Positions 1-6,162 are shown, counted from the stretch's first letter. The stretch: DNA of 10,000 nt from Baffinella frigidus (GCA_026770585.1 MU646308.1:121650-131649); one strand, 5' to 3'. Notes: generated by a model from the sequence alone, not told the origin. Program-made: numbers and translations.

Positions 1-489
1 GGGTTTGGGGTTTGGGGTTTACAGTTTACAGTTTACAGTTTATGGTTTATGGTTTATGGGTTTTGGGGGTTTGGGTCAAGGGTTTAGGGTTTGGGGTTTA
101 GTGGTTAGGGTTTAGGGTTTAGGGTTTAGGGTTCGGGGTTTGGGGTTTAGTGTTGAGTGTTTAGTGTTTATGGTTCAGGGCTTAGGGTTTAGGGATTGGG
201 GTTCAGGTGGCGGGGTTTAGGGGTTAGGCGCGAAACCTGCCCGATGCAAAACGTGTCCGCGGTCGCTTCCAGGCGGAACCTGGTTTGGGGTTCAGAGTTT
301 AGGGTTCAGTGTTTATAGAGTTAACGGTTCAGGATTTTGGGCTTTAGAATTCAGGGTTTAGGGTTTGGGGTTCAGGGTTTAGGGCTTTAGAATTGAGGGC
401 TTAGGGTTTAGGGTGCAGGGTTTAGGGTTTCAATGTTTAGGGTGTAGGGTTTAGGGTGTAGGGTTTAGGGTTTAGGGTGTAGGGTTTAG
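1..489 (+). repeat. Degenerate TTTAGGG telomere-like heptamer array
   Basis: The tract is dominated by seven-base units related to TTTAGGG, with many variants (TTTGGGG, TTCAGGG, TTTACAG, TTTATGG). Short perfect runs occur, for example around 105-131. The G-rich strand is the + strand throughout. A non-heptamer GC-rich stretch at about 229-282 interrupts it. TTTAGGG is the telomere repeat of plants and many algae. The heavy divergence argues for an interstitial or subtelomeric relic and not an active telomere end. The array continues past the left edge, so its true length is unknown. Confidence 0.85.
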
Positions 490-519
490 AGTTTAGGGTT
501 TTTCGTTGTGGGATTCAAG

Positions 520-636
520 GTGTAGTGTGTAGTGTGTAGTGTGTAGTGTGTAGTGTGTAGTGTGTGGTGTGTAGGGCGTAGGGTGTAGTGTGTAGCTTGT
601 AGTGTGTAGGGTGAAGGGTGTAGGGTGCAGGGTGTA
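520..636 (+). repeat. TGTAGTG / TGTAGGG heptamer array
   Basis: Immediately after the TTTAGGG tract the unit changes to GTGTAGT repeated about nine times, then to mixed GTGTAGG, GTGAAGG and GTGCAGG units ending near the first unique sequence. The seven-base periodicity is kept while the unit sequence is replaced. Open frames on the minus strand here translate to HYTLHTT-type strings, which are products of the repeat and not evidence of a protein. Confidence 0.85.
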
Positions 637-719
637 CTGCAGCTTCGCGCACGTAGACGTCTTGCTCGACAACTCCACGGCAAAAGTGGACGTCGCAGCG
701 ACAGTAAAGCGCTGTTCCA

Positions 720-1016
720 GGTCGGAAAACGTGCGTTTGAGGTACCGCAGCTCCAGCACGCCCGCCTGCCAACAGTCCGGATGGGAAGAGAGGTTAGGGG
801 AGTTAGCGCGCGGGAGTGACGCGCAGCGAGGGGTCGGAAAACGTGCGTTTCGGGCACCGACGCTCCGAAACGCCCGCCTGCGAATAGTCCGGATCCGAGG
901 TTAGGGGAGTTAGCGTGCCGCGTACACGGCCTGCGAGGGGTCGGAAAACGTGCGTTTGAGGTACCACGGCTCGAAAACGCCCACTAGCGAGAAGTCGGCC
1001 GGGAGTGGCACGGCCG
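720..1016. repeat. Tandem repeat, unit 107-112 bp, about 2.7 copies
   Basis: The anchor GTCGGAAAACGTGCGTTT recurs at 721, 833 and 940, giving periods of 112 and 107 bp. Within a unit the conserved order is the anchor, a GAGGTACC-like segment, a GCCCGCCTGC-like segment, a TCCGGAT-like segment, then AGGTTAGGGGAGTTAGCG. The third copy is cut short near 1016. Open frames across it on both strands are repeat-derived and change product between copies, so no gene is called. The GTTAGGGGAGTTAG block looks like a decayed heptamer, hinting that this unit captured telomere-like sequence. Confidence 0.8.
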
Positions 1017-1142
1017 TTGAGTACCAGGAAAACAGTATACAATAGATGTATAGACTTTACAACTTCATGTATGGCCCTGTCTTGGTACCAAACCGCGTCC
1101 GTATGCTTCACTGCTACGGCGAAGTTTTTGTATTAGTCAACT

Positions 1143-1304
1143 CCACACCGCGGACTTCGAAGGCATTTCTGAATAAACCTTAAGCGATAAGACCTACGAC
1201 CCAACGGTAGGCAACCCGTAGGGACATAGGGGGGTTCCTACGGACAAGATAACAGAAACTCGGCCCAAAATGGGCCGAAAATCCCTTCGTAGCCCGCTGT
1301 GTGG
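1143..1304 (-). mobile_element. CCACACAGCGG-family MITE, copy 1
   Basis: The ends are inverted: CCACACCGCGGACTTCGAAG on the left, and on the right the complement of CCACACAGCGGGCTACGAAG, about 25 bp with mismatches. At 162 bp it is in the normal size range for a non-autonomous inverted-repeat element. The interior carries CCCTACGG ... CCGTAGGG-type self-complementary segments shared with the copies at 1676, 7547 and 9220. It lies in reverse orientation relative to the 1676 copy. I see no convincing target-site duplication. It encodes nothing. Confidence 0.7.
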
Positions 1305-1430
1305 CAAGACGAAAATCAAAAACCGAAGTACACAGAACGTGTATCTCGTTTCTAAAGTTGACAGATTCGTGGGGGTGTCGACTTTTACAAAGTCTCCGGA
1401 TTCGCAGTGGAGTTAGTCCATGGCACAATT

Positions 1431-1584
1431 TCATCTCGGAAGACCACTGAACCAGTATCACTTTTATGCTATGGTAGGCATGGTTTTTATGCCCAAGACA
1501 GCAGCAAAACCCACTCTAACATCCCACAAATAAAAGACAACATAGCATAAAGAGTTATACCGATGCAGTCATCTTCCGAGAGGA
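1431..1584. mobile_element. Fold-back MITE with TCATCTCGGAAGA ends, divergent copy
   Basis: The left end TCATCTCGGAAGACCACTGA and the complement of the right end, TCCTCTCGGAAGATGACTGC, begin an inverted repeat. It stays alignable for about 45 bp per arm (1431-1474 and 1541-1584), including TTTATGCTATG near the inner ends, with several mismatches and one single-base indel. The flanks are AATT on the left and GATT on the right, a three-of-four match to a 4 bp target duplication. The outermost bases match the elements at 9403 and 6304. The arm divergence suggests the oldest member of the group here. Confidence 0.65.
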
Positions 1585-1675
1585 GATTTCCTCTCGTGTT
1601 TTGAGCCCTAAACGCACGAAATGGCTCCAACGTCAAGCCAAGTCTGAGATATAATCTATTAGGTGACGGGACTAG

Positions 1676-1849
1676 CCACACAGCGGGCTACGAAGGGATT
1701 TTCGGGCGCTGAGAGCCCGAGTATCCGTTATCTTATCCGTAGGAACCCCCCTATGTCCCTACGGGTTGCCTACCGTAGGGTCCTAGGTCTTATCGCTAGG
1801 TCTTATCGCTTAGGGGTGATTCAAAATCCCTTCGAAGTCCGCTGTGTGG
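1676..1849 (+). mobile_element. CCACACAGCGG-family MITE, copy 2
   Basis: This full-length copy begins CCACACAGCGGGCTACGAAG and ends with the complement of CCACACAGCGGACTTCGAAG. It is 174 bp, longer than the 162 bp relatives because AGGTCTTATCGCT is duplicated in tandem at 1785-1797 and 1798-1810. The interior contains the palindrome CCCTACGG-loop-CCGTAGGG. A GAGCCC element from the 5-prime hairpin is retained, but its left partner has changed. No clear target-site duplication is seen. Confidence 0.75.
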
Positions 1850-1882
1850 ATTTGCACCTGGGAAAACTCGGCGGGGAGTGGT

Positions 1883-1898
1883 GCGGCCGCGCGGCCGC
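1883..1898. other. GCGGCCGC doubled palindrome
   Basis: Two copies of the eight-base palindrome GCGGCCGC lie head to tail without a spacer, making a 16 bp all-GC self-complementary block. It sits in the otherwise featureless stretch 1850-1968 downstream of a MITE. No function can be assigned. It may be a slippage duplication. Confidence 0.8.
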
Positions 1899-2063
1899 GC
1901 TGTCCCGAAAATTCTCCTGAACCCTCCAAGAGCACGAAGCACGCCTGCGGGGGAGCGAAAGTCAGCCTTTTGGTCGTGTGGGAAACGCCGGTTTGTACCA
2001 GGGAGGTGCCTGATTCCATACCCCTCGCGGTACGAATCGGCGTTGTCAGATACACCGTTAAGC

Positions 2064-2240
2064 GTGTCGGGTTTCGGGTTTCGGGTTTCGGGTTTCGGGT
2101 CATCACCTTAGGGTTCCAACTGCGCGAGCCGCCCGGTTGTTTCGAGTCTCGGGTCTCGGGTCTCGGGTTTTGGGTTTCGGATTTCGGGTTTCGGATTTCG
2201 GGTTTCAAATTTCGGTTTTCGGGTTGAGGGTGCAGGGTTG
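2064..2240 (+). repeat. TTTCGGG heptamer arrays within the 210 bp repeat
   Basis: TTTCGGG is repeated four times at about 2072-2100. A second looser run at 2146-2240 goes through GTCTCGG, TTTTGGG, TTTCGGA and TTTCAAA variants. The unit differs from TTTAGGG by a single A-to-C change. Its position after ACACCGTTAAGCG is conserved in the 2301 copy, where only two or three heptamers remain, so array length varies between copies. Confidence 0.8.
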
Positions 2241-2617
2241 AGCGACACATTACCTTGGGGTTCCAACTGCGCGAGGCACACGGCGACGTCTGACGGGCGG
2301 TTCGACCGTGTGAGAAACGCAGGTTTGTACCAGGGATGTGCCTGATTCCGTACCCCTCGCCGTACAAACCGGCACGCACAAATACACCGTTAAGCGTTTC
2401 GGGTTTCGGGTTGAGCTTTCGGGTTTTGGGTTGAGCGATATATCACCTTGGGGCTCCACGACCGAGAGCCGCCCGGGCGGCACACGGCGATCAAGTCTGA
2501 CGCCGGGCGATTCGACCGTGTGGGAAACGCAGATTTGTACCAGGGATGTGCCCGATCCCGTACCCCTCGCGGCGCCAACCGGCGGCACCAAGAACCCGCC
2601 AACGCAGGGGGGCTCGC

Positions 2618-2700
2618 CCACACGAAAATGCCAGAGGGGTCTATTTAAAACCGATGTGCTTTTAAAAGTGGGCATTTGTGTAGTAACTTTCGTTGATTGG
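2618..2700 (+). repeat. 83 bp inverted-repeat arm, left
   Basis: This 83 bp stretch is the reverse complement of 4096-4178 with four mismatches (79 of 83). It includes the AT-rich palindrome CTTTTAAAAG and the segment GGGCATTTGTGTAGTAAC. It begins CCACACGAAAATGCC and ends GTTGATTGG. The enclosed 1.4 kb contains other elements and no transposase. The arms may therefore be two independent insertions of one repeat in opposite orientation, or the terminal repeats of a larger composite. Confidence 0.85.
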
Positions 2701-2807
2701 GGGCTCGCAACCTTGGGGTTCCACGACCGAGAGCCGCCCGGGCGGCAGACGGCGATGAAGTCCGCGGCCGAGCGGTTCGAGGGGGCCTCCCACCACACCT
2801 AACCGGG

Positions 2808-2990
2808 CGGTTAAAACGATTTATTTTAGAAATGCAGACTAAAACGTATTAAAATTCAGGTTAAAACAGCTTGACGTGTAAAAATGCAGATTAAAGCAGC
2901 TTAAAACGCAGGCTAACACAGATTAAAGTACAGCATCCCACCACACCTGATTAAAATGCGATTAACACATTAAAACGTAGTTAAAGAAGT
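2808..2990. repeat. AT-rich degenerate short tandem repeat (GCAGATTAAAA-like)
   Basis: Units resembling GCAGATTAAAAC recur irregularly every 12-25 bases (AATGCAGACTAAAACG, ATTCAGGTTAAAACAG, AATGCAGATTAAAGCAG, ACGCAGGCTAACACAG). The block starts after CCCACCACACCT and a second CCCACCACACCT occurs at about 2938. It ends before GTACAATACATGT. A shorter related block with the same boundary motifs is at 4187-4305 in the same orientation. No coding frame is present. Confidence 0.6.
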
Positions 2991-3017
2991 ACAATACATG
3001 TGCAGTTTACAGAATTG

Positions 3018-3120
3018 TACGGTTCCACTCGGTAGACTACGAACCTTTCATCAAAAGTCATCTTACCCAGTGGGCAGTTAACTTTAAGGATTTTCCGATG
3101 CAAATCTGGCCACGTCACCG
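3018..3120 (+). mobile_element. Truncated copy of the CGTACYAC element
   Basis: Sequence from GTACGGTTCCACTCGG through GACTACGAACCTTTCATC, then AGTTAACTTNAGGATTTT and ATGCAAAT, matches the reverse complement of the right two thirds of the element at 4448-4598. The opposite terminal repeat is absent here, so this is a one-ended relic. It shows that the 4448 sequence is a dispersed repeat. Confidence 0.6.
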
Positions 3121-3372
3121 CTAAATCTAGCGGACCGCACCCGGAAGCAAACATGGCTACGTCCTTTTAAATCTGTATCTTCATTTCGGATGTGATCTCA
3201 AATTTCCTTTCAACTTGGGCTCTTTTTCGACAAGTTCGGTCAATTTCGCGAGAGTTCGCCACTTTTTGTTAAGAAACGCAACGTTTCACCAAGACACTAT
3301 TGATGTCTTCGCAAAACGAAGCCCTTTTCGCCTCCGGGTGCGGACCGAAACCCTCGTGCCCCACGGTGTGGA
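3121..3372. other. No recognisable feature
   Basis: This stretch holds no repeat that I can match elsewhere in the window, no structured element and no convincing coding frame. One frame runs from about 3215 into the inverted repeat at 3373-3579, but its end is written by the inverted repeat itself. Confidence 0.6.
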
Positions 3373-3579
3373 TAGAGCGTTTGCGGTAATTGTTGTCCGT
3401 TTTGGACGTACGGTTTTCCGGTTTTCCGGTTTTCCGGTTTTCATTTGCCCCCCCCCCCGTTTCATTTGTACCAGAGAAGTGTCCATTTAAAATATTCAAC
3501 GACCTTTACAACATTTTTAAAACCGGAAAACCGGAAAACCGTACGTCCAAAACGGACAACAATTACCGCAAACGCTCTA
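3373..3579. mobile_element. Fold-back element with perfect 61 bp arms
   Basis: Arms 3373-3433 and 3519-3579 are exact reverse complements over 61 bp, from TAGAGCGTTTGCGG to the run of GGTTTTCC units. The left arm has one extra eight-base GGTTTTCC unit, which continues into the loop. The 85-base centre holds an 11-base C run (3448-3458) and TTTGTACCAGAGAAGTGTCC, which resembles the TTTGTACCAGGGATGTGCC segment of the 210 bp repeat. Perfect arms imply recent origin or gene conversion. No clear flanking duplication is seen. Frames reading GKPENRKT are products of the repeat. Confidence 0.85.
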
Positions 3580-3598
3580 CATACACAACCAAGCTTTT

Positions 3599-3648
3599 TG
3601 ACTCTGGGTAGGAGGCTCTCTAGAGCTTATCTTCTGCTCTCCCGTGTC
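3599..3648 (+). repeat. 50 bp inverted-repeat arm, left (GACTCTGGGTAGG end)
   Basis: This 50 bp stretch is the reverse complement of 4367-4416 with a single mismatch. It starts TGACTCTGGGTAGGAGGC and ends CTGCTCTCCCGTGTC. The first part also occurs at 6062-6090, where it is preceded by GATATAT as in the right arm, so it is probably the conserved terminus of a dispersed element. With its partner it would bound about 818 bp. Confidence 0.85.
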
Positions 3649-3690
3649 AAAAACTCTCCCGTGTCAAAAACTGCTCTCCCGTGTCAAAAA
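3637..3690 (+). repeat. 17 bp tandem repeat, three copies
   Basis: CTCTCCCGTGTCAAAAA is present at 3637-3653 and 3654-3670, then after a three-base CTG spacer at 3674-3690. The first unit overlaps the inner end of the 50 bp inverted arm. The inverted partner at 4367 has only one CTCTCCCGTGTC, so the expansion happened on the left side alone. Confidence 0.9.
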
Positions 3691-3767
3691 CACAAACAAG
3701 TTTTCAAAAAAACTTGGGTACACGCACAACCGTACAAGTTTTTTTGCACACAGCGATGTGCAATCTC

Positions 3768-3966
3768 ATCCTGTCAGGCATTCGATTTAAATGCCCCGGA
3801 GTTCCCCGAATACACTAAAATTTGCGTTCCCGAATACACTAAATTTCCCCCGAATACACACAATTTGTCACGTCCAGGGCTGTACGCGACTGATTTGGCC
3901 AATCATGTAGTAAATTTAGTTGATTTGGGGAACTCCGAAGCATTTAAATCGAATGCCTGGCGGGAT
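3768..3966. mobile_element. 199 bp fold-back element with 40 bp arms
   Basis: Arms 3768-3807 and 3927-3966 are reverse complements at 36 of 40 positions. They contain GGCATTCGATTTAAATGC and end inward at GGAGTTCCCC. Weaker similarity continues inward (ACTAAAATTT opposite ACTAAATTTA). The centre has three CCGAATACAC units at 3806, 3830 and 3850. All four arm mismatches are transitions. No convincing target-site duplication flanks it. An open frame through it is repeat-derived. Confidence 0.75.
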
Positions 3967-4095
3967 TGACTCCGCAGCCGCGCGGTTCCACTCGAGAATG
4001 CTAAAGTATCCTACTTACATGTGGGGTTGTAAATATTTATACCAAGATAAGGCGTTCTAACCTCGCGCCTGGCCAATGTATGGCTAGTCACGTGA
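3967..4095. other. No recognisable feature
   Basis: Apart from the palindrome GTCACGTGAC just before the 83 bp arm, this interval has no repeat or coding signal that I can support. Confidence 0.5.
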
Positions 4096-4178
4096 CCAAT
4101 CAACGAACGTTACTACACAAATGCCCACTTTTAAAAGCACATCGGCTTTAAATAGGCCCCTCTGGCATTCTCGTGTGG
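4096..4178 (-). repeat. 83 bp inverted-repeat arm, right
   Basis: This is the reverse-complement partner of 2618-2700 (79 of 83). It is directly preceded by GTCACGTGA, which is not present beside the left arm. Downstream lies CCCACCACACCT at about 4190, a motif that also follows the left arm at a distance (2790), though in the same and not the inverted orientation. The flanks therefore do not mirror one another as the arms do. Confidence 0.85.
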
Positions 4179-4186
4179 TTCGACAG

Positions 4187-4305
4187 CGCTTCCCACCACA
4201 CCTGTTTTGATGTGACAATACCTGTATTTTAATGCAGGTAAAAAATAATTAAAATGCGGGCAGAGCCGTGCAATACATGTAGAGCCGTACAATGCTTGTA
4301 GAGGA
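4187..4305 (+). repeat. Second copy of the CCCACCACACCT ... GTACAATACATG block
   Basis: It shares CCCACCACACCT, AATTAAAATGCGG and GTGCAATACATGTAGAG with the region 2787-3003, in the same orientation but shorter. GCAATACATGTAGAGCCGTAC and CAATGCTTGTAGAG form a local near-duplication at its end. No gene is seen. Confidence 0.55.
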
Positions 4306-4366
4306 GGGACTCGAGGCTTGCGCGTCGAGGGACCACACACTCTCGGGAGAGGCCTCTCTGGGAGGC

Positions 4367-4416
4367 GACACGGGAGAGCAGAAGATGAGCTCTAGAGAGC
4401 CTCCTACCCAGAGTCA
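4367..4416 (-). repeat. 50 bp inverted-repeat arm, right
   Basis: This is the reverse complement of 3599-3648 at 49 of 50 positions. Outside it, the sequence CATATATC matches, in inverse orientation, the GATATATG that precedes the related fragment at 6062-6090. The real repeat boundary on this side therefore lies a few bases beyond 4416. Confidence 0.85.
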
Positions 4417-4447
4417 TATATCACCAAGTCATATAGCACCAAGTATA

Positions 4448-4598
4448 CAACGTACCACTCGGTGGGCTACGAGGGTTTCGTTGACTTCGGATTCCGGGGT
4501 GTTATGTGACCAATTTGCATTAGAAAAATCCTCAAGTTAATTGTCTTCACGTAAGTTGACTTTTGATGAAAGGTTCGTAGTCCACCGTGTAGTACGAA
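4448..4598 (-). mobile_element. MITE with CGTACYACWCGGTGG ends
   Basis: The terminal inverted repeat is 22 bp: CGTACCACTCGGTGGGCTAC-GA at 4451-4472 and its complement at 4575-4596, 19 of 22 matching. The flanks contain TATA at 4444-4447 and 4599-4602, a possible 4 bp target duplication, although the distance to the repeat end differs by one base between sides. The body is about 150 bp, non-coding, and homologous in inverse orientation to 3018-3120. Confidence 0.65.
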
Positions 4599-4780
4599 TA
4601 TAAATGGGTCCTCGGCATAAGTTGCTATTTCGTTTAGATAGAACTAAACGTATTTTGGGAGGAAGTATTTGACTTAAGACTTTGGTTTTCAGGTGGAGTT
4701 GACTCAGGTGAAATGTTCTGGCTCATAGTGAAGTTTACCTCGATGGACGTGACGCCCGAGCAGACGAAGTTGTACCATGA
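4599..4780. other. No recognisable feature
   Basis: No repeat match or structure is evident. Open frames on both strands extend from here into the 91 bp tandem repeat at 4781, but they show no motif and use the repeat for much of their length, so they are not called as genes. Confidence 0.5.
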
Positions 4781-4961
4781 GGGGACCAAACCTGTCCACG
4801 CCAGGTCATTACTGGCAATTTCAGGACGCAACGGTTCATTTCGTGGTACTAAATGGTACGTAGCCACCATAGGGGACCAGCCCTGTCCACGCCAGGTCAT
4901 TACTGGGAATTTCAGAACGCAACGTTTCGTTTCGTGGTACTAAATGGTACGTAGCCACCAT
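4781..4961. repeat. 91 bp tandem duplication, two copies
   Basis: Copies at 4781-4871 and 4872-4961 start GGGGACCA and end GTACGTAGCCACCAT. They are highly similar, differing at scattered positions (for example GGCAATTTCAGGACGC against GGGAATTTCAGAACGC) and by one base in length. Each carries the near-palindrome GTGGTACTAAATGGTAC. Because 91 is not a multiple of three, frames change between copies, which argues against a coding repeat. Confidence 0.9.
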
Positions 4962-4989
4962 CGATTTCGCAGCTACTCGGAATACAAAT

Positions 4990-5040
4990 TTCGGATCCGG
5001 GCATTTTTTTAAAAAAAGACTTGTAGCTGAAATTCCGACA
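4990..5040. other. AT-rich imperfect hairpin
   Basis: A run of seven T followed by seven A at about 5004-5018 forms the core of an imperfect fold-back. Its flanks, AATTTCGGATCCGGGC and GCTGAAATTCCGAC, pair only weakly. It may be a decayed inverted-repeat element. Confidence is low. Confidence 0.35.
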
Positions 5041-5065
5041 AATGACCAGCCCTACCCCCCCACGG

Positions 5066-5320
5066 GTTTTCGGGATCAGGGTTTCGGGTTTCGGATTTTC
5101 AGGTTCAGGGTTCCGGGTTTCGTGTTTCGTGTTTCGTGTTTCGGGTGCAGAGTTTCGGGTTTCGGGTGCAGAGTTTCGGGTTTCGGGTGCAGAGTTTCGG
5201 GTTTCGGGTGCAGAGTTTCGGGTTTCGGGTGCAGAGTTTCGGGTAGCAGGTTCACCAATCGCGGGACACCTCCGCGGATTTTCGAGGTTTTGGGTTTCGG
5301 GTGCAGCGTTTCGGGAGCCC
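5066..5320 (+). repeat. TTTCGGG array with a 21 bp higher-order unit
   Basis: The outer part is made of TTTCGGG, TTTCGTG and variants. From 5139 a 21 bp unit, TTTCGGGTGCAGAGTTTCGGG apart from its last base, starts at 5139, 5160, 5181, 5202 and 5223 without visible change. The unit is three heptamers long (TTTCGGG, TGCAGAG, TTTCGGG), so the seven-base phase is kept. A lone unit reappears at about 5293. Since 21 is a multiple of three, all six frames stay open across it, which explains the repetitive ORFs here. They are not supported as genes. Confidence 0.9.
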
Positions 5321-5339
5321 TCCCGAGCGAGAAGGGAAC

Positions 5340-5408
5340 AGTCCATCTAAACGTAATCCATAGGCCCTACGGATCAACCCCGTAGGGACATAGGGGGTTC
5401 CTATGGAA
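5340..5408 (-). mobile_element. Fragment of a CCACACAGCGG-family MITE
   Basis: From CCCTACGG through CCCGTAGGGACATAGGGGG to CCTATGG this matches the middle of the family in reverse orientation. The GTAGGC part of the central loop is missing and both ends are lost. It starts next to CAGTCCATCTAAACG, a motif that also heads the 29 bp tandem at 7967 and the single unit at 8891. Confidence 0.6.
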
Positions 5409-5515
5409 AATCCAAGGTCGATTTTTGACCTTGGCGTTTGATTTCGTGCCAAGCTCGCTCGACAGCGGTCGGGGGTTCGGGGCTACCGACAGACGGAGGG
5501 ACTCATACTTCCAGT

Positions 5516-5609
5516 TACCTTATCCGTAGGAACCCCCCTATGTCCCTACGGGTTGCCTACCGTACGGTCCCAGGGTCTCATCGAAATCTCTTCCAAGTCC
5601 GCTGCGTGG
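5516..5609 (+). mobile_element. Right half of a CCACACAGCGG-family MITE
   Basis: The sequence from TTACCTTATCCGTAGGAACC through CCCTACGGGTTGCC to CAAGTCCGCTGCGTGG matches the right half of the complete copies. The left terminal repeat is absent and the preceding sequence 5410-5515 is unrelated. About 50 bp downstream lies CCGCACACCCCGCAC, a motif also found about 50 bp after the copy ending at 7823, so the two share downstream context. Confidence 0.65.
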
Positions 5610-5734
5610 GTAAGTTGGTACCGATAGACGGGGGCTTCCCGCATGAGTCATCATCCCCGCCGCACACCCCGCACGCGTCTTTCCGCGCTGGCGCCCCGGG
5701 CCGTACCTGGTCAGGGTTTGGGGGTTTGAATTGA

Positions 5735-5842
5735 TAGATTATGCCAATTAGGGACCCAGCCAAAGATCCGTATCATTGATTAGGGATCCGTATCATTAAT
5801 TAGGGATCCGTATCTAGCTGCCAATTAGAGATCCTCACACCC
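5735..5842 (+). repeat. GATCCGTATC repeat block, copy 1
   Basis: It begins GATAGATTATGCCAATTAGG and contains GATCCGTATCATTGATTAGG-like units at 5765, 5785 and 5805 (period 20), then CTAGCTGCCAATTAGAGATCC. The block reappears at 6177-6290 and in diverged form at 7290-7396. Each of the first two copies is followed by CACACCCCGCAC, so the AT-rich block and the GC-rich block form one composite unit of about 430 bp. Confidence 0.8.
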
Positions 5843-5877
5843 CGCACGCGTCTTTCCGCGCTGGCGCCCCGCACCTG
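5842..5877 (+). repeat. GC-rich CCCCGCACGCGTC repeat (unoccupied site)
   Basis: CACACCCCGCACGCGTCTTT followed by CCGCGCTGGCGCCCCG occurs here and at about 5660-5697. A shorter form is at 6103. At 6296 the same CACACCCCGCAC is interrupted by the 150 bp fold-back element, so this copy serves as the unoccupied comparison. Confidence 0.8.
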
Positions 5878-5963
5878 TTTAGGGTTTCGGGGATTGGGGT
5901 TTAGGGTTTGGGGTTTAGGGTTTAGGGTTTAGGGTTTAGGGTTTAGGGTTTAGGGGTTAGAGT
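5878..5963 (+). repeat. Interstitial TTTAGGG array
   Basis: It includes six uninterrupted TTTAGGG units at 5914-5955, the cleanest telomere-type run in the window, flanked by TTTGGGG and GATTGGGG variants. The G-rich strand is again the + strand. Short related stretches occur at 5712-5730 and 6128-6175, both directly before a GATCCGTATC block, so heptamers belong to the composite repeat unit. Confidence 0.9.
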
Positions 5964-6061
5964 TTGCTTCGGGCCGCACCTATTCCCAGCGAAAGTTACT
6001 ACACGACCGCGTCCTTTCAAACGAAAATTACTACACTCTTCGTATATGTTGTGCACTTGGG

Positions 6062-6090
6062 GATATATGACTCTGGGTAGGTGACTCTCT
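6062..6090 (+). repeat. Fragment of the GACTCTGGGTAGG terminus
   Basis: GATATATGACTCTGGGTAGG and the following TGACTCTCT match the outer end of the 50 bp inverted arms at 3599 and 4416. Only this terminal piece is present, so this is a relic or a boundary fragment. Confidence 0.6.
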
Positions 6091-6162
6091 AAAGCATCTT
6101 TGCCGCACGCGTCCCGGGCCGCCCCTGGTTAGGGTTTAGGGTTCAGGGTTGAGGGTTTATGA

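Larger units (their letters stand above)
1969..2790. repeat. Roughly 210 bp repeat, three copies plus a partial fourth
   Basis: The marker TTCGACCGTGTGNGAAACGC followed by TTTGTACCAGGGATGTGCC and TACCCCTCGC occurs near 1969 (diverged), at 2301 and at 2511. The last two are 210 bp apart. The trailing part, GGTTCCACGACCGAGAGCC then GCCCGGGCGGC, recurs near 2110, 2265, 2455 and 2720. The first interval is longer (about 332 bp) because heptamer arrays expanded inside it. Minus-strand frames repeat a GTSLVQ...VSHTV string in each copy. That follows from the repeat and is not supported as a protein: frames shift between copies and there is no domain. Confidence 0.75.

Noticed and set aside
486-857. 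Minus-strand frames with THYTLHTT repeats
   Set aside because: They are a direct translation of the TGTAGTG heptamer array and its flank.
1019-1091. Inverted GTACCAGGAAAACAG ... CTGTCTTGGTAC as MITE ends
   Set aside because: The match is short and gapped, the enclosed sequence is not repeated elsewhere in the window, and no flanking duplication is seen.
2301-2320. tRNA B-box-like sequences (GGTTCGACCGT and GGTTCCACTCG)
   Set aside because: No matching A-box, acceptor stem or anticodon arm could be folded around them, and they recur as part of dispersed repeats.
1810-2379. Longest open frame (minus strand, about 189 codons), rich in PETRNP and NPK
   Set aside because: It runs through the TTTCGGG arrays and two copies of the 210 bp repeat. 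The protein is low-complexity, shows no domain, and changes frame relation between repeat copies.
3149-3168. Resemblance of ATGGCTACG to a dinoflagellate spliced-leader core
   Set aside because: Only a few bases match on the reverse strand. The full leader and donor site are absent.
3637-3690. Possible CRISPR-like array of short repeats
   Set aside because: There are three 17 bp units with zero or three bases between them, so no spacers. It is an ordinary tandem repeat.
3269-3969. Frames of 70-174 codons crossing the 61 bp inverted repeat and the 199 bp fold-back
   Set aside because: The same peptide (GKPENR..SKTDNN) appears on both strands because the DNA is an inverted repeat. No motif lies outside the repeats.
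4713-4943. Frame of 76 codons (MFWLIVKFTS...) that superficially looks less repetitive
   Set aside because: Two thirds of it lies in the 91 bp tandem repeat, whose length shifts the frame. The antisense strand is equally open and no recognisable domain is present.
5076-5350. Overlapping open frames on both strands with perfect peptide repeats (RVSGAEF, NSAPETR)
   Set aside because: The 21 bp DNA unit keeps all frames open, so long frames are expected without selection. No frame is distinguished by codon use or a plausible start.
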